Part shown: piece after piece, positions 1 to 10,500 of the stretch
How positions within the stretch are numbered: the stretch's first letter is position 1
Layout of the letters: each line of letters begins with the position of its first letter
Position numbers and translations under genes: made by a program
Assembly (NCBI GenBank): GCA_036426205.1
Contig: CM071573.1
Coordinates: forward strand, 41,684,106 to 41,748,105
Reading direction: 5' to 3'
From: Ascaphus truei
Taxonomy: Eukaryota; Chordata; Amphibia; Anura; Ascaphidae
Length of the DNA: 64,000 nucleotides
Notes under the pieces: model-generated
What the model saw: only the letters and a program-made list of their open reading frames with translations
Database searches by the model: none
What the model was told of the DNA's origin: nothing

Positions 1-1468
1 GAGGCCAAAACAAAAAAATTGCAACATCAAGAGATGTCGGGGACCACTATAAGCACCCAAAGTTCAAGTAAGAATAATAAAGTTAAACCCTGTGCAAGAT
101 TGCTGCTTATGGGGTTTAAAGCACAAGAAATATGAAACATTTGTAAGACCCTTCCAGGAACCACAAGAAACAAAATCAGCCAAGCTGCGCAGAGCAATAC
201 CAGTTCGAAATGCAGAACAATCGAGTGAGAAAATTGCTAACCCTGTAGAATGAATGTAGCTGGACAAACAAGGTGTTGCGTTGCTGTTGTGCGGGAGAGT
301 AGAAAGCACATGTTGCATTGCACATACCTACAAAACTGTTTAATTGTACCCAGAAAAGAAAAAAAAAAAAAAAAGAGACAAGACACAGAAAGAGGATCGA
401 GGTGAGGCTGGTTTGTTATGGCACTAGTAAAAATTCAGAGCCCTGAGAGTGATTTGCAGTATTTGTCTACATCAGAGATTAGCGTCCGTGGTACTGGTCT
501 CACACCAGGAGACAGCTGTACAATTACATGCATTATTACTGTGCCTAACAAAAGCAAAGATACTTTCACAAATGTCTCGTGCCAGACTCCCCTTCCTGCA
601 CCTCTACAGATCAGGTTCATCTCACACAGATCAAAGGATTGTCAGGTATAAATGTGTTGGGAATTCGCAAGCTAGCCCATCTTCGGGACATACAGCCGTA
701 TGTGCGGATCTCACGCTTGCTATTTTCTTAATTAAGTATTCAGCATTGCACTTCAAAAGTAAAAAGAAATATTCATTTTCTCGATAGAAAAAAAGATTCA
801 ACGTGGTAACCCTGATAGAATAATATGAAACTGGAAATATATCCCCTGCCCCCTCCATGCTTCGTTTCTATACCTCTAGCCTCCCCCTAATTTCTGAACA
901 CCTAGCCTCCCCTTGTAATTTATGTACCCCTAGCCTACCCCTCCAATTTCTGTACCACTTATTCTTGTGCAGCTCCCATTGTTTATTTTGTTACCGATTT
1001 ATTCACAATGTCTGTTTTTCACTTTAGTTTTCCCTGCTGACTGATTTTCTTAAAACTATACAACACCAAAAATAGCATGGCTGCTAAACCCGTCACTTTT
1101 TAAACCTCAAAATCTCATCAGCAGGGTCATCCTTACCTGCTGTAAGAATGTATGTTAATGTTTATTGGCTTTTGTCCTCCAACCCTATAGTACAGTACTA
1201 TGGAATATATTGACGCATTATAAATAAATGATAAAATCTTTTCTAGGCTGCATGGAAACAGCTCCAGTGGAGTGGAGAAAGTGAGACTAAACAGCAGGGC
1301 TTGCCATGTGAACACTATAATACAGAATCTGGCCTTTTCAAATGAAAAAAAGTGAAAAAGAAAACAGCTAGGAAAAAAAGATTACGCATAGGACTTGCAG
1401 ATATTGGCTGTCACATGCCGACATCACAAAAGCACCAGGTACTTGCATAAATAATCCCTTTCAATTAC
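1..1468. other. TDRD1 intron downstream of its first coding exon (no gene recognised)
   Basis: This stretch follows the TDRD1 coding exon in the minus-strand direction and should be its intron. It has an A-rich run near 355-375. A 77-codon plus-strand ORF (418-651) matches nothing I recognise. I looked on the minus strand for the MYND zinc-finger exon expected next in TDRD1 (paired CxxC motifs) and did not find it, so the next exon probably lies beyond the left edge. Confidence 0.5.
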
Positions 1469-1801
1469 CTGCAACCATTCCCCCAAGCAATTTCCGTATA
1501 TGTGCCTCTCTGTTTTCCCTATTCGTGTGGCTTCCGCCCCCATATGAGGAGGTAGATTCTGCACACTTGTCACCACTGATATCTATATATTGCTTGGTTA
1601 GCTCACAGATGAACAGATTCTTGCCTGGGATGCCATGGGACATTCTTTCTTTCGCCACAGGAGACAGGAGGAAGTTGGGGTAGGACCGAGGTGTTCGCAG
1701 GGATGGGTGGCGGACCCCAATTTGCTGAAAGTTGAGCGGCTGCACCGGCTGCATCCTTCCGACACTGCGTCTTCTTTAGGAGACCCCCGAGTTTCTTCTC
1801 C
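1469..1801 (-). CDS. TDRD1: TDRD1 first coding exon (Tudor domain containing 1), N-terminal part
   Basis: Tudor-domain protein 1 acts in germ-cell nuage / chromatoid bodies, where its Tudor domains bind methyl-arginine marks on PIWI proteins in the piRNA pathway. The minus-strand exon runs from an acceptor (TTTTCTGCAG before 1801) to a donor (GTTGCAG then GTAATTG, exon end 1469). An in-frame TAA lies upstream of the ATG at 1754-1752, so this ATG is the likely start. It gives 95 codons plus 1 nt. The peptide has the pattern of the human TDRD1 N-terminus as I recall it: a PLNF / PFNF motif near the start, then PSLRTPRSYPNF against a human SLRSPGTLPN..PNF stretch, then LFICELTKQYI against human LLCEQTKQYL. 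No MYND or Tudor domain is in this exon; those would lie off the left edge. Strand and position opposite CCDC186 fit the human head-to-head order. The match is short, so the call rests on three motifs plus synteny. Confidence 0.72.
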
Positions 1802-3231
1802 CTGCAGAAAATTAAACTTATAAAAAGGTACTGTACTAATATGGGCACTTCAAACCGTTTACATGGAAATAGTCACATTAAATTACATCTTCCCACAGCG
1901 CTATTAACATTCCCACGTGCTATTCAACAAAGCAATATCTTTGTATATTCAGTTTTTGGATTCTTCCTAACTTTCCTTTGATGTTTAAATGGCTAAACCC
2001 TATTTTGTTTTTTTCCAGACGTCAAATAAACATTGTGCATTTTTGGATCATGCTGGGTACAATACACTGCAACCCTTCCACAGCTCCTTTGGAGAAACGA
2101 AGATAAACACAAATGACCACACAATAAACTGCCCTCTGTGTCCTAAAAACCCACAGGAAAAAAAAAAAAAAAGACAGTCCCCTCTACTATACTACAACTA
2201 CAGGGAGGTCTTCTCACTTTGCTGCAAAGAAAAGGATCTACTATGCTTGCTTCCCCTCATACAGAGGTAAAGGGAAGGGTTCAGTGTTGTGTAGGACCTG
2301 CATATTTGGTTATACCTTGACGTTTGGTATGCAGGCTTACGACGCTTTGGCCAAAGGGTTTAACTAAATAACCAAGTAATTATTGTTATTCAAGTATTTA
2401 AACTTTATACTTATTACCATATATGTTTTGTCAACTGGATGTAGCATTGGGCACCCCTGTCTTTTGTTGTATACATTTGCCACGCTCAGTAGCACTCCAC
2501 TATACGTCCCAGTCTATTTTTCCTTCTAAATCAGATTTCGTTTGGGTTTTAAATAGGTTAGAAAGAGCAATGAAGAACGAAGTATACGGTTATAATACCA
2601 GTATGATTTTACACCATTTACGGTCTCAATTTATTAATTTTTTTTAAGCAGGAGAAGCTTTAACCTTTCGAGTGCCAGTGGCACTTTGCTCCGGCACCTT
2701 TTTAAATATTCAATATTATTCATGTGCTATTTCTATTGCATGTTCTCTCTCCAAAGCCTGGAGCAATGCAGCCTGCTCTTATTTGAGGGTTCATTTGAAG
2801 TTTATCCTGAATGGAGGAAACATGCTACCTCAGTCCCAAAAAGTATAATATTTAGAAATGATAAATTATCCCTTGGTACAGTAGTCGCTATACGAGACAC
2901 ACACACACGTAAGTTCATAATAACGTGAAATAGGATGTCATGGCACTGATGTATTTTATATGGATATTCCTTCAAGATTCACAATGTTACATGGATAATA
3001 ACCCTCACATACACACGCTGGGTATTGTGTAGCAAAAACTTATTGGTGAAAAACAGGGGGGAAAAAATGAACTTAATTTATTTAAGAGACTTCTCCCCCC
3101 CCCCCTCCCTCCCTCCCCAATTCATCTATTGGTAGTGGCCATTTACCTGGCGAGCTGGGTATTTACTTATCCTTGTTTGACAGGCAGCAGAATAAATGAG
3201 ACTTGCTCAGCCTAACCCTCATATGCCTTCC
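1802..3231. other. TDRD1 5' intron, unannotated AT-rich sequence
   Basis: Between the TDRD1 coding exon and the first clear transposon I see no convincing exon on either strand. A remnant near 2660-2706 has inverted TTAACC-like / AAGGTGCCGG ends reminiscent of piggyBac MITEs, but it is too short to call. A pyrimidine tract lies at 3093-3117. Confidence 0.4.
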
Positions 3232-3234
3232 TAA

Positions 3235-3490
3235 GGCCACGCCTATAGTGCCGTCGATGGCGACGTCACCCGTCGCCACAGGTGAAAGTTATATTTCGCC
3301 GGGCGGCGTCCTCGCAGATTTCCCAACATTTGATTGGTCAAAGGGCTGTCACGAGGCGACAGCCCTTGAAAATTCAAATTTTGCCAGGAAACCTGTTTTC
3401 ATGACGTCGTGCGAACTATAAGCGCAAACGGCGGCGGCAATGCATTTTGTTTTCGGGCGACGTCGTGTCGCCGACACTATAAGCGTGGCC
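3235..3490. mobile_element. Harbinger-type MITE with TAA target-site duplication
   Basis: A 256-bp element starts GGCCACGCCTATAGTG and ends CACTATAAGCGTGGCC as inverted repeats. It is flanked by TAA at 3232-3234 and 3491-3493, the 3-bp TWA duplication typical of PIF/Harbinger. It is CpG-rich and contains an internal short palindrome (GGGCTGTC..GACAGCCC). Relatives sit at 7995, 8372, 11559 and 37118. No coding capacity. Confidence 0.75.
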
Positions 3491-3502
3491 TAACCCTTAC
3501 CA

Positions 3503-4793
3503 CAGGGGTGCTCAACTTCAGTACTCAAGCTCGCCCCTCCCCCCCGCCACCCAAGTTAGGTTTTCAGGATATCCCAGCTACAGCACCGGTGGCTCAATAA
3601 ATTTTTATTTATTTACTAAATGTGTTACCAGGAAGTAATACATTGAGTTACCTCTCGTTTTCAAGTATGTCCTGGGCATAGAGTTAAGATGACATAATAA
3701 ATGGTTACAAATACAGTTACATAAGTGAACAGGGTATAGATTATACACAAGACATTGCATGCACAGTTACAGATAATATATATTATAGGCGTATGTAACA
3801 GTTACAGACCAGATTCAAATGTGAGACATCTTTAGTTTTGATAGAATTTAGACTGGTGGTGGCTGTGAGAGTCTCCGGTAGATTGTTCCAGTGTTGGGGT
3901 GCACGGTAAGAGAAGGAGGAACGGCCTGGTACTTTGCTGAACCATGGGACCATGAACAGTCTTTTGGAGTCAGATCTCAGGTGATAAGTGCTGCATGTGG
4001 TAGGGGTGAGGAGCTTGTTCAGATAGATGGGTAGCTTGCCCAGAAAGTATTTGAAGGCAAGAAAGGAAAGATGAACTGTGCGCCTAGACTCAAGTGATGA
4101 CCATCTAGTTCTTTGAGCATTTCGCAGTGATGTGTGTAGTAGTTGTATTGGAGAACAAAACGACATATTGAATTATAGAGGGTGTCAAGTTTGTTAAGGT
4201 TGGGTTTGGGCTGCCGAGCCATATACTATGTCCACATAGTCGATAATTGGCATTAGCATCTGCTGTGCAATAGGCTTTCTGACCAGCAGACAGAGTGGAT
4301 TTGTTCCTATAAAGTACATCTAATTTGGCAAAGGTTTTGGATGTCAGGGTATCAATGTGCATCCCGAATGTTAAGTAGGAGTCAAACCATATGCCCAGCT
4401 ATTTAAAACTAGTAACAGGAGTTAGGGTGGTGTTAACGTTGGTTCTGATCTGGAGCTCAGTCATTGGAAGCGTTAAAAATTTAGCCTTGGTCCCAAATAC
4501 CATTGTTACAGTCTTGTCAGTGTTTAAAAACAGTTTGGTTTGGGAAATCCAATTTTCGAGTCTCAAAAAGTCAGACTGAAGTACGTGTTCAAGGTCAGAG
4601 AGGCTAGCTAGGGCTGTGTGCATGTAAGATTGTGTCATCTGCATACATGTGTATTGAAGCACCCGTACAAGCTGTGGGAAGATCAAAGGCTTAGTCAAAG
4701 ACTGGACCGCCTGTGCTGAACCAGGGGTATCCTGAAAACCTGACAAGCTGGGTGCTGGGGCTTGAGGACTGGAGTTGAGCACCTTCCCTTCCC
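3503..4793. mobile_element. Palindromic hAT-type MITE split by a LINE insertion
   Basis: The left half (3503 to about 3597: CAGGGGTGCTCAAC, then GGATATCC, then GGTGGCTCAA) and the right half (about 4680-4793: GACTGGACCGCCTGTGCTG, GGGGTATCCTGAAAACC, GGAGTTGAGCACC) are the two arms of the common palindromic family described at 59659. They are separated by about 1.08 kb of minus-strand LINE sequence, so the LINE jumped into the MITE. Confidence 0.7.
3598..4680 (-). mobile_element. 5'-truncated, frameshifted non-LTR retrotransposon (reverse transcriptase fragment)
   Basis: Read on the minus strand, a reverse-transcriptase YADDT motif is encoded at about 4650-4630 (frame IHMYADDTI). It is followed by a DLEHVLQSDFLRLENWI..LNTDKT stretch and, further on, by the typical LINE C-terminus RAPQHWNNLPETL at about 3910-3860. 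The frames are broken between these blocks. The 3' end is AT-rich with TAAATAAATAAAA near 3600. It is a dead LINE of a CR1/L2/Rex-like clade; the clade is not resolved. It is inserted into the palindromic MITE at 3503-4793. Confidence 0.75.
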
Positions 4794-5319
4794 AGCACTC
4801 TAATAATATGGGAGACAACCACTGCCGGCACATAATAAACACACTTTGGATGCCATTTCACCCTTAGTTCTACACAAAAAGACCCCCCTGTGTGTTTTAG
4901 TAAAAGAAATTGAGGGTGAGTGCTGTAAGGGGCCCAATGCAGTCAAGAGGAAACAGGTCCCAAAAGTCCTGGAGCCGTCTCACATGGACTGAAGTGGTAA
5001 CAGATATAGCAGACATTCTCGCACCATTCTCGCTCGCAGGTGAGCGTACATTTTTGGAGCTGCGCCCCCTGCCTGCTCCCCCTTACTTTTTTACTGGCTG
5101 TGGGTGATGTCACATGACCCCATTCCCATGGCAACGGGTGTCAAATGCCACCGCTGGGTCCTGTGACGTCACATGGCCCGGTGGTGTCATTTGACGACAC
5201 GGCACAACAAGACTTCTGAATCCCGGTAAGTAGGTTAGGCAGTGGATATTCACAGTTGAGTGCAAATAGCCGCACGGCTATTCGCACTCAGTAGAAAATA
5301 AAATGGAAAAAAATAAACA

Positions 5320-5390
5320 TCCCAGTCAGGAATCGAACCCTGGTCCACTCTGCTAATGGCCTGGAGCATAACCACTGAGCTATAAGACTT
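5320..5390 (-). pseudogene. tRNA-derived sequence (tRNA pseudogene or SINE head)
   Basis: Read on the minus strand there is a Pol III A box (TAGCTCAGTGGTTA) followed about 40 bases later by a consensus B box (GGTTCGATTCC), the spacing of a tRNA gene. The D arm and TpsiC loop are recognisable. The 5' AGTCTTA and 3' CTGGGAT acceptor halves do not pair, and no clean anticodon stem forms, so a functional tRNA is unlikely. It sits inside the TIR element 5238-6340. Confidence 0.6.
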
Positions 5391-5420
5391 TCTGATGTTT
5401 TTTTAGTGAATAAAGACATA

Positions 5421-5885
5421 GGGCCTCATGCAGAGAGCAGCGCTATTTGAAATCTCGCCATTTTCCGGAGAAAATCGCGCGGAAAATGGCAAGCTAGGGA
5501 AAACGCGCCATTTTTTTTTCTATTTCAAAATCTCGCCGCGCGGTTGGCGAGAAACTACATCTCGCCAGTCTGAAAAGTATCCGAATTCAGAAAGGCGCGC
5601 TCGCCATCTAGCGGCTGTTTTGCCGCGATTTTCGTCAATTTTCTCCGCCAACTAAAGTTGGCAAGAAGCAGGAGGTCGCCGGCTATAGGGAAAAAAAAAA
5701 AATGCTCGATTTTTTTCCCCCCCTTTCAGCTGCGCTCATCTCCTCATTTACAATTCTCCACATGCAGTAATGCTAAAATTAGCGGATTTCGCCCATTTCT
5801 GCATATGGAGAATAAAACTCTCCATTAAACCTACTTTTTATTCCCCTCTCCAATTTTAAAAAGCGCTGCTCTCTGCATAGGCCCC
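5421..5885. mobile_element. Innermost TIR element (GGGCCTCATGCAGAGAGCAG ends)
   Basis: Inverted ends GCAGAGAGCAGCGCT near 5430 and AGCGCTGCTCTCTGC near 5863-5877 enclose a CpG-rich interior with repeated TCTCGCC / GGCGAGA motifs. CATA occurs next to both ends. It is the third nesting level here. No coding capacity. Confidence 0.6.
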
Positions 5886-6468
5886 ATAGAAACCTACTGA
5901 CATTACAGTGTTCAAAGCAGCTCGGCTATTCGCACTCAGTAGGAAATAAAATGGGGGGGAAAAAAAGACAGAAAACTCTCCTATTGACATTCTATACCCC
6001 CTGCATCTGTAATCAGCGCGGCTTTAGGTTTGCGGGGGCGTGGCCATGACGTTCCGCAGCTGGTTCGCCCTCATTGGCTGAACCGCCGGCGGGGGCGTGG
6101 CCACGCCTCCGTCACAAATGCCAATCTCAAACTCTCAAAGCCTGAGAGGGAGCGTGGCGCCCTGCTCGGCCATGCAATTTGTGGCTAGATGCATGCTCAT
6201 TTGGGGGCGCGGCCACAACGGCACTGAGCTGGTTCGCCCTCACTAGGTGAACCGCTTACGTGACACGCTTGGAGGCGGCTCTGCAAGCGTCTCTAGCCCC
6301 GATGCTCACCCTGGCCACTCAACTCTGAATATCCACTGCCAGTAGGTTACAGAGGCCCATGCAATCCCCCAGCATTTCATTTAAATGCCTCGGGGAAGAG
6401 CGCTGGGCCTCTGCAACAGCCTGCAGCCCCACAAAAAAAAAAAATCACCCCCAGTCTGCGCACCCCTG

Positions 6469-7099
6469 TCCTAACGCAATGTGCTGCATTGACAGGAGCG
6501 TGTTATTTAATAGCTGTGCTATTGAAAACAATGGTTAAGGAGATAACACACTTATTTAATGTTCTGTTCAGCGTTAACGAGTGCAAGGTCTACATCAGCA
6601 GACTAATAATTTACCTTACCACAATACTGTACAGTATCTTAGTGTCTTGGCTACTGTCAATCTTTGTGCAGTACTAAAATCTCAATAAAAAGCTGCAAAA
6701 ACATTTAACAGCAGCTCCACAATTTCCAGCTTCATAACCACAAACAAAAAGTGGTGCTTTAAATAAAGGGCACTTGACCCGATTGGGTTCCATTACCTGA
6801 TCCAACCTAAGCTACATGCAGCATACAAACCTAGAGGGTGCACAACCTCTCTGCGGTCAGACTCCACCCCACAGCTCTGAAGCAATTAACTGTTAGTCCA
6901 AGATCCTTCTTTCCATCAGGGTACACTACAAAATAGTAAAGATGCGTAACTCTAAAAGACAAATGCTGTTGACCTGCTGATTTATCATTTCATGTAACCC
7001 TGTGTATTGGGGACCTCGTGAGTTCTTAGTACAAATAAATCTCTTTAACTTGTTTATGGCCAGAACCAAAAGCAGAAAACCCCGTCATTTTGCAGTTAC
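6469..7099. other. TDRD1 5' intron, no feature recognised
   Basis: AT-rich unique-looking sequence. I see neither exons nor bounded repeats. Confidence 0.4.
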
Positions 7100-7480
7100 G
7101 GACAGGCAGGGCCCCTGCTAACCAGGGAGACAACTGAACAATTCAGCACAATACCACCCACAGGTTGCATCCAAACCGCAAAGCAACTGTGCAAATGAAT
7201 TCACCAACACCCTAAGCGCAACAGCGCCCAAGATGCCCTCTGCGTCTCTCCGAGGAGCTGCTGCACCCTCCGCCTCCCAGCTACCTGACTGAACTGCGCA
7301 ACGCCGGGCCAACGTTCCACCGGATGCTCCGCACTTCCGCCCGCACGTGGGTGCCTCTCCTGCAGCGCATGCGCACACACAGCTCCATGCCGCCTCAGTT
7401 TCACCACGTGCTCCCCATCCCCCTACACGTGCTTCCCCGTCCCGCTACACGTGCTTCCCCGCCCCCCCCTGGTGCACCCT
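7100..7480 (-). promoter_or_regulatory. TDRD1: CpG-rich promoter and non-coding first exon, probably of TDRD1
   Basis: An isolated GC/CpG-rich block in AT-rich surroundings, not bounded by transposon ends. It contains an NRF1-type GCGCATGCGC near 7366-7376 and several CACGTG-like E-boxes (7330-7460). On the minus strand a good donor, TCAG then GTAGCTGG, ends an exon at 7285, with transcription presumably starting around 7330-7400. It lies upstream of the TDRD1 coding exon, whose own 5' end is an acceptor, so a non-coding exon is required somewhere upstream on this strand. Start site and exon length are inferred, not seen. Confidence 0.5.
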
Positions 7481-7991
7481 GGCAGACCTTAGTGTTGCCC
7501 AGCTGTGTTGGCTGTTAATACAAGACGTTTATTTTGCACGTGGAACCCCCAGTTTGTTGCAATCCGTTTCTAAAGCTCCCTGCCAATCAGTCTAACAATA
7601 ACTTCCAGTTAAAACGGATTCAAATCTTAAATGAAAATACCTGATTATTGCAAATTGTTGGTTATAGAATTTAAGGTATAGCCCCCTGTTGATTTTCTCT
7701 CTGGTTTGGGGTCAGTCTCACTGATTTTTAGCATTAGCAGTCTAAACTGTCTAATAGACTTAAGGGGGAGTCTCACTGATAAAAATTCTGTACTTCCTCA
7801 GCTATAGAAACTGAATTAGTGCCGTCACTTGTCATAGGTCTATATTCAACGTGTATATTCATTAGCTCTGTCCTGTGCTGGAGAAGAGTTCTGCTCCATT
7901 CCAATGAATCAGACTAAAGTCTTCTCAAGCACAGGGAAGGAAGCGTCACAGACAGAAAGTTGAATTAGGGCCTTGGTTAAATCTTGCCATT
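7481..7991. other. Intergenic sequence between TDRD1 and CCDC186
   Basis: No exon seen. A possible short inverted repeat unit (CTATATTCAACGTG near 7840, AAAGTTGAATTAGG near 7960) may be a degraded MITE. Confidence 0.35.
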
Positions 7992-7994
7992 TTA

Positions 7995-8167
7995 GAACGC
8001 TTATAGCACTGGCGACGGTGACGTCAGGCTGCGGTCACTGGAAAAATCAAATTGAGATGACTTCCAGCGATCGTGACCAAGCCATCGCGTCACCCTTACT
8101 ATAAGCGCACGCAACGATGGCAATGCATTTGTTTTGACGGGCCGTCGCCAGCACTATAAGCACAGTC
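7995..8167. mobile_element. Harbinger-type MITE, TTA target duplication
   Basis: 173 bp. The left end GAACGCTTATAGCACTGGCG and right end CGCCAGCACTATAAGCACAG are inverse to each other. TTA occurs at 7992-7994 and 8168-8170. CpG-rich; same family as 3235. Confidence 0.7.
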
Positions 8168-8173
8168 TTAGGT

Positions 8174-8366
8174 CAGGGGTCCCCAAACAGTCCTCAAGGG
8201 CCACCAACAGGCCAGGTTTTATGGATATCCCTGCTTTAGCACAGGTGGTTCAATCAGTGGGTCAGTCTTCAATTGAGTCACTGATTGAGCCACCTGTGCT
8301 GAAGCAAGGATATCCTGAAAAGTTGGCCTGTTGGTGGCCCTTGAAGACTGAGTTTGGAGACCCCTG
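8174..8366. mobile_element. Palindromic hAT-type MITE, complete
   Basis: Starts CAGGGGTCCCCAAAC and ends GTTTGGAGACCCCTG. Both arms carry the GGATATCC and CAGCACAGGTGG / CCACCTGTGCTG core. The flanking 8-mers TCTTAGGT and CCTTAGGC agree at 6 of 8 positions. It is wedged directly between two Harbinger MITEs. Confidence 0.75.
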
Positions 8367-8371
8367 CCTTA

Positions 8372-8667
8372 GGCCGCGCGTATAGTGCCCGCAACGGGAA
8401 GGGTGTCGTCACCGCTAGCGAAAGTTATATTTCGCTTTGCGGCGGCGCAGGGTTTCTGGCATTTAATTGGTTCAGGGGCTGTCACATGAGGCGACAGCCC
8501 TTGAAAAATCAAATATTCCCGGCTTCCAAATTTGGCGACGTCGCATTGTCGCACTTACTATAAGCGCACGTGGTGGCGGCGGCGGCAATGGAAGTAGCTT
8601 TGGGCATTTTTGTTTTTTGTTGTAACTATATAAAGGACGCACTCCAGCGCCAACTATAAAACAAGAC
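8372..8667. mobile_element. Harbinger-type MITE, TTA target duplication
   Basis: Starts GGCCGCGCGTATAGTGCC and ends near CCAACTATAAAACAAGAC, flanked by TTA at 8369-8371 and 8668-8670. It shares the GAAAGTTATATTTCGC and GGGCTGTCAC..GCGACAGCCC blocks with the copy at 3235. Confidence 0.65.
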
Positions 8668-8670
8668 TTA

Positions 8671-9514
8671 GGATGCACAAAGAGAAAACTTGGGACCTTA
8701 CCATAAAAATTAACAGTTGGGGCTGATTTAAAAAACAAAAACTCCTGTTTTATTTAATGGAAAATCATATGTTTTCTGGTTAATGATTCTGTGTTTTAAT
8801 CAACAATTTTTTTTAAGGGATTTTGTTTCTTTATTAAGAGATGTGGAGTTTAAAATGTGCCTGTACCTTATGCAAAATGTGCCTGTACCTTATGCAGTTT
8901 GCAGAACATATTACCATAGTTACTGGATTGTTGCTCTCCGTGGGGAAATAAATAGAGTTGACTACAAAGTGTATTGTTTGAAATGAGCAAGGTTCAGTTT
9001 TAGGTTACCCTTCGGATGACACCCAAAACCGCTCCTATTCGGTGTGCCTCAAGTTATATCTTTTAGAATCAATGTGTACCTTTTTTGTGTTGTGTGTCGG
9101 GAAATGTAATCTTCAAGGGGACAGGGCTATTATTCATGAAGATTGCTGAAAGTAAATTCTACACTTTAATAAATAAATAAATAAACAGACACAGGGATTA
9201 TTTAAAGGTTACTGTAGCAACACAGGATAGCTCTGTTCTGCAAAATAGAACTAAAGGCCAAGATATGTAAGATTGCTACCACCAATGTCTACTTAGCTAC
9301 AAAGCTTAACAGCAATCCCCTCCAGAAGCCTAAATGAATTAAATATATATCATAATAATAATACTTATTATCTTTTATTTATACTGCGCTAACATATTGT
9401 GCAGTGCAATTTGGGAGGGAGGACAGTAACATTGTATGACAAAATAACACATGTATGTTAAAGCAACAATCCTGCTTTCCTTCATTTTTTTTAGCGTTAT
9501 ACTGTAGGTTTGAA
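8671..9514. other. Intergenic AT-rich sequence
   Basis: No gene or bounded repeat recognised. A 19-base direct repeat (TGTGCCTGTACCTTATGCA) occurs at about 8854 and 8879. Confidence 0.4.
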
Positions 9515-9785
9515 GCACGGGTCTCCGTAGCTGGACTGCGTTAGTTTCAGCTCCGGGTGCCCCCTGCTTCCGGAGATACTTACCTTCGTAGAGGGTGCCG
9601 GTAGCAGCTCGGGTTGGGCCGTCTGGGGCCATGGATTTAAAGCTCCTGCATCACACGGGCCAATAGGAAGCCGTGACGACATCCCTTGCGGTTTCCTATT
9701 GTCCCGTGTGACCGGGAGCTTTAAGCCTGCGGAGCTGCTACCAGGAGCAGCTTTTGGGACCCCCGGCTCTCCACCTATTAAAGCA
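9515..9785. repeat. GC-rich interspersed repeat, shared with 33215-33440
   Basis: Shares the blocks CCCCCTGCTTCCGGAGATAC and GGGACCCCCGGCT with 33215-33440 and a weaker relative at about 58260-58330. It has an internal palindrome around CCAATAGGAAGCC / GGTTTCCTATTG. Probably a MITE; exact ends not resolved. Confidence 0.5.
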
Positions 9786-10089
9786 GCAGTTCAAGCTCCT
9801 GTGTTTCTTTATTATTATTTTTTTTCTTCCCTTTAATATGTGCATCAGTACAAGCTACACAATGTTAAGTAATTGGCTAAGTTGCCGATCGATCCGTTCT
9901 ACTGTGATCGATCAGCGAAGATTAGGCTCGGGGGTTCACTAAATGGCTTTCAGTGCAGGAGAAGAGGACCAAAGAGGCAAAGTTCTGTGGGGAAGATCAT
10001 GTGACCAGGCAGTCACTAGATACAATTGGTGCACTGCTAGAGAGAGGGCAGGGCTCAAAAAGGGGTGTGCCAGGGTCTGTTTCAGAAGT

Positions 10090-10370
10090 GGAAGGCTAAG
10101 GCCCCGGTGTCAGCGCTACATGCGCGCCTGCCAGGCTGGCGGCACGTGCAGCGGTGTTCCCCGGTCTGTGCAGAGCTGCAGGGGGAAATACAGGGGGGAA
10201 GGGGGGGTGTGATGGGGTATGGCGGGGAGGGGGGTGCAGCCATGACGTGACACTGCTGTTTCGCCCTCATTGGCTGAACCGCGCTCGTCGCCAGTACTGA
10301 AGACAATTTCACTGCCTTCAGGAAAAACTGGTCGTGAAACGCAGCGGCCAAGGGAGCTAGTGGTCTTGGA
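10090..10370. repeat. CpG-rich repeat, probably a Harbinger-like MITE fragment
   Basis: Begins TAAGGCCCCGGTGTCAGCGC, like the TAA-GGCC start of the Harbinger copies, and carries TTCGCCCTCATTGGCTGAAC, a block also present at about 6066 and, in variant form, at 35160 and 35440. The right end is not resolved. Confidence 0.4.
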
Positions 10371-10500
10371 CTGAGCCACTGATTGAGCCACCTGGGCTGA
10401 AGCAGTGACTAATTGAGCCACCTGTGCTGAAGCAGGTATATCCTGAAAATCTGACCTGTTGGGGTGGGGGGCTCTTGGGGTTTGGAGTTGAGAACCCCTG
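10371..10500. mobile_element. Palindromic hAT-type MITE, right half
   Basis: ATTGAGCCACCTGTGCTGAA..GTATATCCTGAAAATCTGAC..GGAGTTGAGAACCCCTG matches the right arm of the family. The left arm is missing and GAGCCACCTG is duplicated. Confidence 0.65.

Larger units (their letters stand above)
5238..6340. mobile_element. TIR element with perfect 9-bp target duplication AGTAGGTTA
   Basis: The element begins GGCAGTGGATATTCACAG and ends with the inverse (TGAATATCCACTGCC). AGTAGGTTA is repeated exactly at 5229-5237 and 6341-6349. The interior has repeated blocks (GGCTATTCGCACTCAGTAG at about 5275 and 5923), a tRNA-like block (5320-5390), and another TIR element (5421-5885). No transposase reading frame was seen. 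The termini are hAT-like (CAGTGG..CCACTG), but a 9-bp duplication is unusual for hAT, so the superfamily is open. Confidence 0.7.
5037..6468. mobile_element. hAT-type MITE (CAGG..CACCCCTG ends) carrying two further nested elements
   Basis: The left end (CAGGTGAGCGTACATTTTTG at 5037) and right end (CTGCGCACCCCTG ending 6468) match the family seen intact at 57373-57663. Both halves carry its marker sequences: GTCACATGACCC and GTGTCATTTGACG on the left, GCCTCGGGGAAGAGCGC on the right. Its centre is interrupted at 5238-6340 by another element. The flanking target duplication is degenerate. Confidence 0.6.

Noticed and set aside
418..651. 77-codon ORF, possible small gene or exon at the left edge
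   Set aside because: No recognisable family, no good splice acceptor before it, and it overlaps the expected TDRD1 intron on the other strand.
1603..1848. Alternative 81-codon minus-strand frame over the TDRD1 exon
   Set aside because: It reads through the splice acceptor and is out of frame with the TDRD1-like peptide.
5320..5390. Functional tRNA gene
   Set aside because: Acceptor stem halves do not pair and the anticodon arm is not clean; only the A and B boxes are good.
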